Origin: Edaphosphingomonas laterariae
GTDB taxonomy: Bacteria; Pseudomonadota; Alphaproteobacteria; Sphingomonadales; Sphingomonadaceae
Direction: 5' to 3'
NCBI RefSeq assembly: GCF_900188165.1
Contig: NZ_FZOS01000015.1
Span: 1 to 64,000 of the forward strand
DNA length: 64,000 nucleotides
Part shown: in pieces, positions 42,997 to 52,759 of the stretch
How positions within the stretch are numbered: the first letter of the stretch is position 1
Layout: each line of letters begins with the position of its first letter
The notes under the pieces: model-generated
Database searches by the model: none
Told to the model about the DNA's origin: nothing
The model's input: the letters and a program-made list of their open reading frames with translations, nothing else
Program-made: the position numbers and the translations under genes

Positions 42997-44698
42997 GCGT
43001 CTCCGCCTTGGCACCCGGGTGCGTCACCGCGCCCGCCCAGGCCGGGCCGACATTCTGGGCGTAACGCCACAGCGCGCCCGACTGATAGTCGTTCGTCCGG
43101 GGCTTCCACGCCTTCCGCCGTTCGGCCAGCACCGCTTCGTCCACCAGCAGGTCGATCGTGCCCGCTTCGGCGTCGATGGAGATCTGATCGCCATTCTCGA
43201 CCAGCGCGATCGGCCCGCCATCGGCCGCTTCCGGCCCGACATGGCCGATGCAGAAGCCGCGCGTGCCGCCTGAAAAGCGACCATCGGTGATCAGCGCCAC
43301 CTTTTCGCCCAGCCCCTGCCCGTACAGCGCGGCGGTGGTCGACAGCATTTCGCGCATACCGGGGCCACCCTTGGGGCCTTCGTAGCGGATCACGACGACG
43401 CTGCCTTCCTTGATGGCATTGGCCTCGACCGCGGCGAAGGCATCTTCCTCGCGCTCGAACACAACGGCCGTGCCGGTGAACTGCAGCCGCTTCATGCCAG
43501 CAACCTTCACGATCGCGCCTTCGGGCGCCAGCGATCCCTTGAGGCCGACGACGCCGCCCGTCGGCGTGATCGGCGTCTTGGCGTCATAGATCACCTTCTG
43601 GTCCGGGTTCCACGTCACCTGATCGATATTCTCGCCCAGCGTCTTGCCCGTCACCGTCATGCAATCGAGGTGCAGCAGCCCTTCGCCGGCCAGCGTCTTC
43701 ATCAGCATGTAAATGCCGCCGGCCTCGTGCATGTCCTTGGCGACATAGCGGCCGCCCGGCTTCAGATCGGCCAGATAGGGCGTCGATTTGAAGATGCCAG
43801 CCACGTCGAACAGGTCGAAATCGATGCCGCATTCGTTCGCCATCGCCGGTAAATGGAGCGCGCCATTGGTCGATCCGCCCGTCGCCGCGACGATGCGCGC
43901 CGCATTCTCGAACGCCTCGCGCGTGCAGATGTCGCGCGGACGCAGGTTGATCTTCAGCAACTCCATGATCTGCCGCCCAGCGGCGACCGCAATCTCCTCA
44001 CGGCTCTTATAAGGAGCAGGCGCCATGTTGCTGTTTGGCAATGACAAACCGATCGCCTCGGCAACGCAGGCCATGGTGTTTGCGGTATATTGGCCACCGC
44101 AGGCGCCATGGCCCGGGCAGGCCGCCTTCTCAATCGCGGTGACTTCGGACAGCGGGCAGGAACCGGCGGCGAAGCGGCCCACCGCTTCGAAAACGTCGAT
44201 CACCGTCAGGTCGCGTTCCTGATAGCGCCCCGGCAGGATCGATCCGCCATAGACGAAGATCGACGGCACGTTCAGCCGCAGCATCGCCATCATCATGCCC
44301 GGCAGCGACTTATCGCAGCCGGCGAAGGTCACAAGCGCGTCATAGCAATGCCCACGGACCGAAAGCTCCACCGAATCCGCGATCACCTCGCGGCTGACCA
44401 GCGAGCTTTTCATGCCTTGATGGCCCATCGCGATGCCGTCGGTCACGGTGATGGTGTTGAAGCGCCGCGGCATGCCGCCGCCCTCGTTCACGCCCTGGCG
44501 GCACCAATCCGCCTGCATGTCCAGCGTCGTGTTGCACGGCGCCGAGTCATTGCCGGCCGATGCGATGCCGACGAACGGACGGGCGATCTCCTCCTCGGTC
44601 AGGCCCATCGCATAATAATAGCTGCGATGCGGGGCGCTCTCCACACCCACGGAAACATAGCGGCTGGGCAGGCGGGACTTGTCGAACTGATGGGTCAT
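42977..44698 (-). CDS. ilvD: Dihydroxy-acid dehydratase
   Basis: This Fe-S enzyme of 573 residues makes 2-keto acids in branched-chain amino acid synthesis. Cluster-binding and active-site segments are visible: [24 protein letters not shown], and [20 protein letters not shown]; the C terminus has [20 protein letters not shown] and the catalytic Ser region. The first residues ([19 protein letters not shown]) fit the longer alphaproteobacterial type. It opens the operon that continues with the NAD(P)HX enzyme and the RNA methyltransferase. Confidence 0.95.
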   Translation of the reverse strand: MTHQFDKSRLPSRYVSVGVESAPHRSYYYAMGLTEEEIARPFVGIASAGNDSAPCNTTLDMQADWCRQGVNEGGGMPRRFNTITVTDGIAMGHQGMKSSLVSREVIADSVELSVRGHCYDALVTFAGCDKSLPGMMMAMLRLNVPSIFVYGGSILPGRYQERDLTVIDVFEAVGRFAAGSCPLSEVTAIEKAACPGHGACGGQYTANTMACVAEAIGLSLPNSNMAPAPYKSREEIAVAAGRQIMELLKINLRPRDICTREAFENAARIVAATGGSTNGALHLPAMANECGIDFDLFDVAGIFKSTPYLADLKPGGRYVAKDMHEAGGIYMLMKTLAGEGLLHLDCMTVTGKTLGENIDQVTWNPDQKVIYDAKTPITPTGGVVGLKGSLAPEGAIVKVAGMKRLQFTGTAVVFEREEDAFAAVEANAIKEGSVVVIRYEGPKGGPGMREMLSTTAALYGQGLGEKVALITDGRFSGGTRGFCIGHVGPEAADGGPIALVENGDQISIDAEAGTIDLLVDEAVLAERRKAWKPRTNDYQSGALWRYAQNVGPAWAGAVTHPGAKAETHVFADI

Positions 44699-44734
44699 GA
44701 CGCGCTTCCTTTTTACGCGGGCGTCTTTGGCGCT

Positions 44735-45481
44735 TTAGGCTCCGTCGCGCAATCCCGTCAGCGTCTCCGCGATCACCGGCGCAAGAATCTTTGCCCACCG
44801 GGCCACCCCGGCATCGTCGCCGATCAGGTCCTGCCGCACCTCGATACCCAGATAGGCTATGCCGTTGCCTTCGCCATGGCGGTTCATCGTCGCGTTCAAT
44901 ATCTTGCCCGAATAAGGCTCATTATCCCCTGTCACCACCCCCGCCGCCTCCAACAGCGGGATGGCGATCCGCGCGGCGCGATCGTCCTGATTGTAAAGGA
45001 TGCCGATCTGCCAGGGCCGGGGCTCGTCCGACGTCGCCAGCTTCGGCGTGAAGCTATGCAGTGAAATTAATAGCTTGGGCGAAATATCCGAGATAATTTC
45101 TGAAGTTCGCGCGTGATAAGGCCGCCAGAAACGATCGATCCGCGCCACCCGTCCCGCATGATCCAGATCATTGCCCGGTATGGCGTGGCCATCGCTGGCG
45201 ATCGGCACCAGATTGGGCTTGTCCTCCTCGCGATTGCAATCGGCCACCAAGCGCGAAACCCCGCCGAAAATGCCCGGACAGTTCAACGCGGCGCACAAGG
45301 CCCGCCCCAGCGGATCGACGCCGATATCGATCGCGACGTGCTGGGTCAGGATCGCCGGGTCGATACCCAGATCCACGTCCGCCGGGACATGGTTCGACGC
45401 GTGATCCGCGATCAGCAGCAGGCCCGAAGCCGGATCGCCCGCCACTTCGCGCCACGCCTCATGCGTCTCGGGCCCCGTCAT
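44735..45481 (-). CDS. N-formylglutamate amidohydrolase family protein
   Basis: This enzyme (248 residues) belongs to the FGase family, which hydrolyses N-formyl-L-glutamate in histidine breakdown and, more broadly, related amides. Motifs: LIADHASNHVPA at the N terminus, AIDIGVDPLGRAL, VSRLVADCNREEDKPNLVP, ISLHSFTPKL, and GIEVRQDLIGDDAG. No hut genes are nearby, so the substrate is open. Its start overlaps the stop of the enoyl-CoA hydratase gene (ATGA), so the pair is coupled. Confidence 0.88.
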   Translation of the reverse strand: MTGPETHEAWREVAGDPASGLLLIADHASNHVPADVDLGIDPAILTQHVAIDIGVDPLGRALCAALNCPGIFGGVSRLVADCNREEDKPNLVPIASDGHAIPGNDLDHAGRVARIDRFWRPYHARTSEIISDISPKLLISLHSFTPKLATSDEPRPWQIGILYNQDDRAARIAIPLLEAAGVVTGDNEPYSGKILNATMNRHGEGNGIAYLGIEVRQDLIGDDAGVARWAKILAPVIAETLTGLRDGA

Positions 45482-46230
45482 GATCCGAACACCGGTGCGC
45501 GCCTGGCATGATAAGCGGCGATGCCCTCTCGGAAATCGGCCGAACCGAAACTGTCGTCGAACAAGGCATCGCTCGCCGCATCCGCCGGCCCGTCCGCCCG
45601 CGCGATCATCCGCTTCAACGCCGTCAGGCTGGCGGGCGATGTGGCAGCCATGGCCCCGGCCATCCGCTCCGCCTCCACCAGCGCCACCGGCACCACACGC
45701 TCCACCAGCCCGATCCGCGCGGCTTCCGCGCCATCCACGGCGTCGAGGCCGAGCAGCAACCGCGCCGCCTGCGCCCGCCCCGTTCGCGCCACCAGCCGCG
45801 CAACATCCTGCTGCGGATAGGTGATGCCCAGCTTCGCGGGCGGGATGGCAAAGCGCGCGCTTTCACCGGCCAGAACCACATCGCAGGCCAGCATCAGCGC
45901 CACGCCGGCGCCAAAGCAACCGCCGTCCACCGCCGCGATAACCGGCATGGGCAGGCCCGCCAGCGCGTCGAAGGCCTCGCGCATCGCCAGCCTGAACGCC
46001 GCGCGCCCGGCCACATCGTCCGCCAGCCCGGCAAGATAGCCAAGGTCGGCACCCGCGCAGAACACGCCTTCGGCCAGCGACTGCACGATCAATGCGCGGG
46101 GCCGCGCCGCCGCCACCTCGGCGATCGCGGCCCGCAACACCGCCCAGCCATCGAAGGGAATGGCATTGCGCCGGTCGGGCCGGTCGATCATCAGCCGGCC
46201 GATCGGGCCATCGCTCGCATATTGAAACAT
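45478..46230 (-). CDS. Enoyl-CoA hydratase/isomerase family protein
   Basis: This crotonase-fold protein has about 250 residues. Oxyanion-hole segments are GVFCAGADLGYLAGL and VDGGCFGAGVALMLACD, followed by FAIPPAKLGITYPQQDVARL. In this last stretch the usual catalytic Glu positions are replaced (PPAKLG instead of PEVKLG, and QQDV instead of GGTQ), so it may not be a hydratase and could be an isomerase, hydrolase or other crotonase. ATG 46230 is the family start; the frame upstream is unrelated. Coupled to the formylglutamate amidohydrolase gene. Confidence 0.85.
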   Translation of the reverse strand: MFQYASDGPIGRLMIDRPDRRNAIPFDGWAVLRAAIAEVAAARPRALIVQSLAEGVFCAGADLGYLAGLADDVAGRAAFRLAMREAFDALAGLPMPVIAAVDGGCFGAGVALMLACDVVLAGESARFAIPPAKLGITYPQQDVARLVARTGRAQAARLLLGLDAVDGAEAARIGLVERVVPVALVEAERMAGAMAATSPASLTALKRMIARADGPADAASDALFDDSFGSADFREGIAAYHARRAPVFGS

Positions 46231-46290
46231 AAGGCCCAGTTGCCGTGGATCGCCGGCAATGTCACCAGTGGATGTGCAAGGGAGGCGCGG

Positions 46291-48153
46291 ATGGACAACG
46301 GGGCGACGCGACGGGAGATGTTGGCACTGGCCGCCGGTGGCCCGCTGGCAGCGACAGGCCTTGCCGCCACATGGCACTCCGCCCCCGCATCGGCCAAGCC
46401 ACCGCCGCCCTGCCCGATCCGCGCGCCGCTCGATGCGATTGCCGATCGGCTGCTGGCGCACACGCCCGAAACCGCCGTCTACAACGGCATTCCCGATGCG
46501 CAGCTCGGCGGCCAGTCCGCCCGCCGGCTCGACGATTATTCCCCCGCCGGCGAAACGGCGTGGCGGGCGGCGCTCGCCCAGGCCGAACGCGATATCGCGC
46601 CGATCCGCTGCGGCCCCGAAGACAAGCTAGCCCAGCTTCGCCTCGCCACCGCCTCCGCCATACTCGCCAACGCCAATCGTTCCGCCGCCGTGCCCTATGG
46701 CCGGATCAACGCCTTCAATTTTTCGGGCCATGTGCCCTATCTCGTTACCCAGATCGCCGGCCCGCACATCGATACGCCCAATGCCATGCAGGCCCAGCAG
46801 GCGCTTTCCAGCCCGCAGGCCGTGGATGCGTGGATCGCCAAGCTCGACAGCTTTCCGGCGGCATTCAAGGGCGTGATCGAAAAGGTCCGCGCCGACGAAG
46901 CGGCGGGCTCGGTGCCCCCGGCAACCCTGATCGCGCGGACCCTGCCCGTGCTCGATGCCTTCCTCGCCGGGCCGGAGGACGCGCATCCGCTGATCGTCGC
47001 GCTGCGCACCCGCATGGATGCGGCCCGCCTCGACGCGCATCTCCGTGCCAAGGCGGAGGAACGCGCGATCACCGCGCTGCGCAAACGCGCGCGCCCCGCG
47101 TTCGAGGCGCTGCGCAAGCAGATGGCGGCGCTGTTGCCGCGCGGACGCGCCGAAGCCGGGCTATGGGCCCAGCCCGATGGCGACAGCCTCTATGCCGCCA
47201 ATATCCGCGCACTGGGCGATTCCCCCTTGTCGGCGGAAGAGATTCACGCGCTCGGCCTGTCCGAAGTCGCCCGCATCTCGGCGGAGATGGAAGCATTGCT
47301 CGCCCGTCGCGATCTCACCCAGGGCAGCATCGGCGCCCGCATGGACGCGCTGGCCCGCGATCCCGCCAATCTGTTCGCCGACAGCGATGAAGGCCGCGCC
47401 GAACTTCTCGAATATGTGCGCACGCTCGTCCGCGCGATGGAGAAACGCTATGACGAATTTCTGCCCAGCGCGCTGATCCCGCACCAGCAACTCGAAGTCC
47501 GTCGCGTTCCCGTCGCGACCGAGGAAGGCGCGCCCGGCGGCTTTTACGACGGCCCTTCGCTCGATGGCTCGCGCCCCGGCACCTACTGGATCAACCTGCG
47601 CGACATGAATGCCGTCGCCCGCTTCCGGCTGCCGACGCTCAGCTATCATGAAGGCGTGCCCGGCCATCACACGCAAAGCTGCATCGCGCTCGGCCTGGGG
47701 GAAGCGCCGCTGCTGCTGCGTATCGCCAGTTTCAACGCCTATCAGGAAGGCTGGGGGCTCTATGCCGAACGGCTCGCAGCGGAAATGGGCGCCTACAAGG
47801 ATGATCCGCTCGGCGATCTGGGCCGCCTGCAGGATGAACTTTTCCGCGCCGTCCGCCTTGTCGTCGATACCGGCATCCACGCGAAACGCTGGAGCCGCGA
47901 ACAGGGCGTGCAATATATGCGCGACGTCACCGGCGTCGCCGAAAGCCGCGTCGTGGCGGAGGTGGAACGCTATATGGCGTGGCCGGGCCAGGCGCTGGGC
48001 TACAAGCTCGGCCAGCTCCGCCTGCTCGACATTCGCGAACGGATGATGAAGGCGAAGGGCAAGAGGTTCAGCCGCCGCGCCTTCCACGGCCTCGTGCTCG
48101 GCAATGGCGCCATGCCGCTCGATCTTGTCGAAGGCGAAGCGCTGCGCGACTGA
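46291..48153 (+). CDS. DUF885 family protein, putative secreted zinc metallopeptidase (second copy)
   Basis: This 620-residue protein is a paralogue of the one at 9178-10995. It has a Tat-like N terminus (TRREMLALAAGGPLAATG), a Pro-rich start of the mature part, and the same motifs: YHEGVPGHHTQ (HExxPGHH) and EGWGLYAERLAAEMG. The two proteins keep the same spacing of these sites and share stretches such as FADSDEGRAELL / FANTDEGRAALL, but differ elsewhere. GGAGG stands five bases before ATG 46291. Divergent from the enoyl-CoA hydratase gene with a 60-base gap; probably transcribed alone. Confidence 0.88.
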   Translation: MDNGATRREMLALAAGGPLAATGLAATWHSAPASAKPPPPCPIRAPLDAIADRLLAHTPETAVYNGIPDAQLGGQSARRLDDYSPAGETAWRAALAQAERDIAPIRCGPEDKLAQLRLATASAILANANRSAAVPYGRINAFNFSGHVPYLVTQIAGPHIDTPNAMQAQQALSSPQAVDAWIAKLDSFPAAFKGVIEKVRADEAAGSVPPATLIARTLPVLDAFLAGPEDAHPLIVALRTRMDAARLDAHLRAKAEERAITALRKRARPAFEALRKQMAALLPRGRAEAGLWAQPDGDSLYAANIRALGDSPLSAEEIHALGLSEVARISAEMEALLARRDLTQGSIGARMDALARDPANLFADSDEGRAELLEYVRTLVRAMEKRYDEFLPSALIPHQQLEVRRVPVATEEGAPGGFYDGPSLDGSRPGTYWINLRDMNAVARFRLPTLSYHEGVPGHHTQSCIALGLGEAPLLLRIASFNAYQEGWGLYAERLAAEMGAYKDDPLGDLGRLQDELFRAVRLVVDTGIHAKRWSREQGVQYMRDVTGVAESRVVAEVERYMAWPGQALGYKLGQLRLLDIRERMMKAKGKRFSRRAFHGLVLGNGAMPLDLVEGEALRD

Positions 48154-48192
48154 AGAAGCGCGCCGCCAGCACGGGCCAGCCGGAAAAGGCAA

Positions 48193-48223
48193 AGGGCGGC
48201 GATCCACTCGGAACCGCCGCCCT
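48193..48223. terminator. Terminator hairpin after the second DUF885 gene
   Basis: AGGGCGGCG and CGCCGCCCT form a perfect 9-bp stem with a 13-base loop about 40 bases after the stop codon, followed by CTCTAA. It could serve the DUF885 gene and the convergent ispE. The rest of this 240-base gap holds one more small hairpin, TCCCAT-T-ATGGGA (near 48372), and no gene I can support. Confidence 0.55.
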
Positions 48224-48393
48224 CTAACGGCGGACGACGCCGTGGGGGACGCGTCGGCCGTTTGCGAATGGGCCACCCGAACAGGGGTGTCGATCCGCTT
48301 GATTTCGGTTCAGCAAGCCGCGTGCCAGCCTGGCCCCAGCACCGCAGGCCGTAACGTCAGGCGCAAAATAGTCCCATTATGGGACGATAACTG

Positions 48394-49242
48394 TCAGATG
48401 AGTGCCGTAACGAGACGCCACCATTGCGGTTTGCTGGCCGCCACCACCGCCGACGCGGCGTCGCAGGCCGCCCGATCAGCAAACAGCGCGAAGCAGGTCG
48501 CGCCCGAACCCGACATGCGCGCCAGCGTCACGCCGGGTTGATCCGCCAGCAGGGCCACCGCCTCCGCAATTTCGGGGACCAGCGCAACGGCGGGCGGTTC
48601 CAGATCATTGCGACCGGAAAGCGCCGCCGCCAGCGGATCGCCTTTCGCCAGCGGCCCGCGATCCACGCCATCCCAGCCGCGAAACACCGGCCCGGTGGGG
48701 CAGGCAACGCCAGGATTGACCAGCAACAGCGGCGTTCCGGCCAGAGCACCTGCCGCCATCGGCTCCAGCCGGTCGCCACGACCATCGGCCCAGGCCGTCC
48801 GGCTGACAAAGCAGGCGGGCACGTCGGCACCCAGTTCCACCGCGATCGCCAATATGCGCCGATCCTTGGCAGGAAGCTGCCATAACCGGGCGAGCGCCCG
48901 AAGCGCCGCCGCCGCATCGGCCGATCCGCCGCCGATCCCCGATGCCACCGGCAAATTCTTGTCCAGCGTGATCGCGGCACCGGCCGTCACGCCAAAGCGC
49001 GCCCGCAATGCCTCGGCCGCGCGCATCACCAGATTGGTGGCAATGTCCTCGCCCGCCAGCGCACCCGCATAAGGGCCGGTGATCGCCAGGCCCAGCGCCG
49101 CCGCCGGCGCCACCGTCAGCCGATCGCCATCGGCGGCAAAGGCGAAGATCGTCTCGATCGCATGATAGCCGTCACCGTTCCGCGCGCGCGCGTGGAGCGC
49201 GAGGTTGATCTTCGCATGGCCGATTTCGGTAATGACGGTCAG
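48394..49242 (-). CDS. ispE: 4-diphosphocytidyl-2-C-methyl-D-erythritol kinase
   Basis: This GHMP kinase (about 282 residues) catalyses the ATP-dependent step of the MEP isoprenoid pathway. Motifs: HAKINLALHARARNGDGYHA at the N terminus and the ATP-binding stretch LPVASGIGGGSADAAAALRA; the C-terminal GHMP motif is ARMSGSGATCFALF. No ATG, GTG or TTG precedes the first family motif within the plausible range. The best start is CTG 49242, whose CTGA overlaps the TGA stop of the TPR gene and which has GAGGTGG upstream, the same coupling geometry as ATGA overlaps elsewhere in this window. An ATT at 49233 is the other possibility. Confidence 0.9.
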   Translation of the reverse strand: MTVITEIGHAKINLALHARARNGDGYHAIETIFAFAADGDRLTVAPAAALGLAITGPYAGALAGEDIATNLVMRAAEALRARFGVTAGAAITLDKNLPVASGIGGGSADAAAALRALARLWQLPAKDRRILAIAVELGADVPACFVSRTAWADGRGDRLEPMAAGALAGTPLLLVNPGVACPTGPVFRGWDGVDRGPLAKGDPLAAALSGRNDLEPPAVALVPEIAEAVALLADQPGVTLARMSGSGATCFALFADRAACDAASAVVAASKPQWWRLVTALI

Positions 49243-50927
49243 GGCGCCGCCACCTCGGGCGACCAGCCCATATCGATCTTCGCGGCGATGCGCTCGGCAT
49301 CCTTGTCCTCGGCATGCACCAGCGCCGCCCGCCAGGCAAAACGCGCCTCCACCCGGCGCCCCGCCGTCCAATAAGCGTCGCCAAGATGTTCGTTCATCGT
49401 CGGCTCGCCCGGTTCGCTGGCCACCGCGCGCTCCAGCAGTTCGATCGCCTTGGGCACATTGCCGCGCACATAATGCGTCCACCCGAGCGAATCGGTGATC
49501 GCCGCATCTTCCGGCCGCAATTCGCTCGCGCGCTCGATCAGCTTCTGCGCCTCGGCCAGATTTTCGCGCCGCTCAAGCTGGGCATAACCCAGATAGTTCA
49601 GCACCACCGGCTCGTCAGGCGCGATCGCCACCGCCTTTTCCAATGCATCGCGCGCCGCCGGCCAGTCGCCCGCTTCGTGCAGCGCGCTGCCCAAAAGCAA
49701 CAGCAGCGTCCAGCGCGATCCATCGTCCGGCCGCGCCTCGGCCAGCACCAGCGCGTTGCGATAGGCACCCGCCGCATCCGCCGGACGGCCGAGTTCGCTG
49801 TAAAGACCCCCCACGCGCGTCCAATCGTTCGGGCGCACATCGGCCCGGCGGGTCATCGCCAACGCCTCGGCCAGCGCCGCGTCCCGGTCGCCCTGCTTGA
49901 CCAGCAGTTCGAGCCGCTGGCCGCGCGCAGCATCTGCCATCGGATCCTTGGCGCGGATATTGTCCAGCACCGAAAGCGCCGTGCCATAATGCTCCTCAGC
50001 GGTCAGCAACTCGCTGGTCACCAGCCAGGTTTCAGCATGCTTGGGCGCCAGGAACGTGCCGAGCCGCGCAAAAGTCAGCGCGATCGGGGTCACGCGTTCG
50101 CGATTGATGTCGACGGCGATCCGCGTGAACAATTCGGCGATACCCTCGGGCGCGGTCGACACCGCCGGTGGCAGCGGCTTGCGCTCCTCGATCCGTCGGC
50201 GCGCCACCGCAAGCAGCGGCTCGTCGCCGTCAAGCAGGCTTAGCGCGCCCTTGCGATCACCCGCCTTCACCAGCGCCGCCGCCGCCGCGATGCGCAGCCG
50301 CAGCGCGCCCCGGCCCGCCGGACCGATCAGCGATTTGACCGCCGCGACGCCTTCGTCGCGCTCGCCCGTCGCCAACAGCAACAATGCGCGATGTTCGGCG
50401 GCATAAGCGGCGGCGATCCCGCCCAGCCGGCGCGCATCGCCCAGCGGCTGCAGGGGATCGCCCTTGCCCCGTCCGCGCACGATCCAGGCGCGCAGCACCG
50501 GCACGGCGAAAGCGAACACCTCTTCCTTTTCGATCTGGCTGGCGATCCGGTCGGCGCCCGCCCAATCCTTCGCGTCCACCGCCTCGGCCAGCAGCAGCAT
50601 CCGGCCATCGGGCGGCAATTTGTCCACGGCATCCAGCGTGGTCGCCGCGCGCAGCGCCAGCGCGCGATCGCCCGCCATCATCGCCTGGCGATAGGCACGC
50701 GTCGCGATCAGCGGATCGTTCGGCGCCGCCGCCAGCGCCGCGCCATAGCCGGCGGCCGCCGCCTCGGTCTGCCCCGCCACATCGGCGGCACGCGCGCGCA
50801 CATATTGCTGGATGGCGGATGGCACATCGCGCGACGATGGCGCCGCTGCCAGTGCGGGCGCGCCTGCAATCGCGCCGATCGCGGTGCAGGCGATCAGGAC
50901 GGCGGCGGTCGGGCGAAGCGGCGTCAT
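49239..50927 (-). CDS. Tetratricopeptide repeat protein, periplasmic
   Basis: This exported protein has 562 residues with a signal peptide (VLIACTAIGAIAGAPALAAA). TPR helices recur through the sequence; the clearest are near the C terminus: EPVVLNYLGYAQLERRENLA, EDAAITDSLGWTHYVRGNVP and EPTMNEHLGDAYWTAGRRVE, each about 34 residues apart. It is likely a scaffold for envelope protein complexes. Its TGA stop overlaps the CTG start of ispE, an odd pairing with an isoprenoid enzyme that suggests shared transcription rather than function. Confidence 0.85.
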   Translation of the reverse strand: MTPLRPTAAVLIACTAIGAIAGAPALAAAPSSRDVPSAIQQYVRARAADVAGQTEAAAAGYGAALAAAPNDPLIATRAYRQAMMAGDRALALRAATTLDAVDKLPPDGRMLLLAEAVDAKDWAGADRIASQIEKEEVFAFAVPVLRAWIVRGRGKGDPLQPLGDARRLGGIAAAYAAEHRALLLLATGERDEGVAAVKSLIGPAGRGALRLRIAAAAALVKAGDRKGALSLLDGDEPLLAVARRRIEERKPLPPAVSTAPEGIAELFTRIAVDINRERVTPIALTFARLGTFLAPKHAETWLVTSELLTAEEHYGTALSVLDNIRAKDPMADAARGQRLELLVKQGDRDAALAEALAMTRRADVRPNDWTRVGGLYSELGRPADAAGAYRNALVLAEARPDDGSRWTLLLLLGSALHEAGDWPAARDALEKAVAIAPDEPVVLNYLGYAQLERRENLAEAQKLIERASELRPEDAAITDSLGWTHYVRGNVPKAIELLERAVASEPGEPTMNEHLGDAYWTAGRRVEARFAWRAALVHAEDKDAERIAAKIDMGWSPEVAAP

Positions 50928-50995
50928 GCGGTCCTCGTTACTGCGATTCCATCGCGATCATAGGCCCTCGCCCGCCGATTTCGACCATTTTTAGG

Positions 50996-52066
50996 TCAGA
51001 AAAGGCTCAACTGGTCGCCTTGGGGCGGGCGGAACAGATCGGTCCGCAAATCGATACGCTCGTTCGTCACGCCATATTTGCGGCACGCCAGGCGAAACCG
51101 CGTGCGGATCAGGTCCGCCCACACCCCCTGCCCCTTCATCCGGCCATAGAAATCGGGATCATTGTCGCGCCCGCCCCGCAGGTCGCGGATGGTGGCCATC
51201 ACCTTGCCCGCGCGATCGGGAAAATGCGTGTCGAGCCATGCGCGGAACAGCGGCGCCACTTCATGCGGCAGGCGCACGGGGATGAAGAAGCAGCCCAGCG
51301 CGCCGGCATCGGCCGCCGCCTCGACGATATGTTCGATCTCATGATCGGTGATCGCCGGCACCACCGGCGCGATCGACACGAAGGTCGGCACGCCCGCCGC
51401 GCGCAGGGCCTTCACCGCCGCCAGCCGCTTTTCAGGCCGTGGCGCCCGTGGCTCCAGCGTCCGCGCGATCGCGGGCGTCAAAGATGTGATCGAAAGCGCG
51501 ACGGCCACCAGTCCCTTCGCCGCCATCGGCGCCAGCAGGTCCAGATCGCGCAGAACGCGGTCCGATTTGGTGGTGATCGTCAACGGATGATCGCATTCGG
51601 CCAGCACCTCGATGATGCCGCGCGTGATCCGCCACTCGCCTTCGATCGGCTGATAGGGATCGGTGTTGGTGCCAAGCGCCATCGGCCGCACGGCATAATT
51701 GCGCGCAGCCAGTTCCGCCCGCAGCAGCGCCGCCGCATCGGGCTTGGCGAACAGCCGGGATTCGAAATCCACGCCCGGCGATAGATCGTGGAACGCGTGG
51801 CTTGGCCGCGCATAGCAATAGATGCAGCCATGCTCGCAGCCACGATAGGGGTTGATCGACCGATCGAAGCCGATGTCGGGGGATTGGTTGCGGCTGATGA
51901 TCGTCCGTGGTCGCTCCACCGTCACCGTCGTCCGCAATTTGGGTGGCTCGCCGTCCACCTCGCCTCGCGCGTCAAGCCAGTCGCCATCCGCGTCGCGCGC
52001 CGGCAGGTTGAAACGGCCGCTTGCCTGGTTGAGCGTCGCGCCGCGCGATGGAGGTGCCGCACCCAT
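50996..52066 (-). CDS. PA0069 family radical SAM protein
   Basis: This radical SAM enzyme has 356 residues. The cluster motif is YRGCEHGCIYCYARPSHAF (CxxxCxxC). Family features are the stretch before it, RTIISRNQSPDIGFDRSINP, and LGTNTDPYQPIEGEWRITRG after it, close to the spore photoproduct lyase/SplB-like group. The actual reaction is not known; a DNA or RNA repair role is often suggested. It is a single gene after the TPR gene's start, followed by a short divergent gap. Confidence 0.88.
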   Translation of the reverse strand: MGAAPPSRGATLNQASGRFNLPARDADGDWLDARGEVDGEPPKLRTTVTVERPRTIISRNQSPDIGFDRSINPYRGCEHGCIYCYARPSHAFHDLSPGVDFESRLFAKPDAAALLRAELAARNYAVRPMALGTNTDPYQPIEGEWRITRGIIEVLAECDHPLTITTKSDRVLRDLDLLAPMAAKGLVAVALSITSLTPAIARTLEPRAPRPEKRLAAVKALRAAGVPTFVSIAPVVPAITDHEIEHIVEAAADAGALGCFFIPVRLPHEVAPLFRAWLDTHFPDRAGKVMATIRDLRGGRDNDPDFYGRMKGQGVWADLIRTRFRLACRKYGVTNERIDLRTDLFRPPQGDQLSLF

Positions 52067-52168
52067 GGGGCCAGTCTAGCGCCAAACAAGAACATATCAA
52101 GAACATCTTGACGAACGGCGCAATCCGGCCAAGGAGCGGGAAAATCGGGTTTTTGGGGAAGTATCGCA

Positions 52169-52756
52169 ATGATCGCACGGATTTTGCTGGCAACGGCGGC
52201 GGCAACGGCACTGGCTTCGGCCGCCACATCACCGGCAATGGCTGCGGCGCCGAAAGTAGCCGCCAAGACGGCCGAAATCCCCGCGACGCTCGACGGCGGC
52301 GATATCGATGGCTTCGTCGCCGCGCTGCAGGACGCCGGCTATCGCGCCAAGCTCAAGATCGACGACGATGGCGATCGCTATATCGAAAGCGCGGCCAGCG
52401 GCTCCAGTTTCACCATCCATTTCATCGATTGCGAAGGCGAAGCGGGCTGCAAGTCGGTGCGCTTCCTCGCCTGGTGGCCCAAGCCCGATGCGCTCAACAT
52501 CGCCACGATGAACGAATGGAACGATGGTTATCGCATGGCCCGCGCCACCATCGATTCCGACAATGATATCGTGCTCGATTATTATCATTCGCTGGTCGGC
52601 GGCGTCACGACGGCCAACTTCCTCGACAATTTCGATTGGTGGACGATCCTGGTCGCCGATTTCCGTGGCTTCATGGACGACAAGAAAGCCAGTGCAGATC
52701 CGGCCAAGGCCGACGTCAAGGGTGTCAGCACCGCCGACGAAGGCACGTCGGGCTGA
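52169..52756 (+). CDS. YbjN domain-containing secreted protein
   Basis: This protein of 195 residues has a signal peptide (ARILLATAAATALASAATSPAMA). The body matches the YbjN fold: TLDGGDIDGFVAALQDAGYR, DRYIESAASGSSFTIHFIDC, and NEWNDGYRMARATIDSDNDI. YbjN-type domains resemble type III secretion chaperones and are linked to stress responses, but function here is unknown. It ends a few bases before the convergent DUF1465 gene. GGGGAAG precedes the start. Confidence 0.85.
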   Translation: MIARILLATAAATALASAATSPAMAAAPKVAAKTAEIPATLDGGDIDGFVAALQDAGYRAKLKIDDDGDRYIESAASGSSFTIHFIDCEGEAGCKSVRFLAWWPKPDALNIATMNEWNDGYRMARATIDSDNDIVLDYYHSLVGGVTTANFLDNFDWWTILVADFRGFMDDKKASADPAKADVKGVSTADEGTSG

Positions 52757-52759
52757 GGT

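Noticed and set aside
48154-48393. tRNA or small RNA gene in the gap between DUF885 and ispE
   Set aside because: Only terminator-like hairpins are seen; no cloverleaf with conserved GTTCRA or CCA end.
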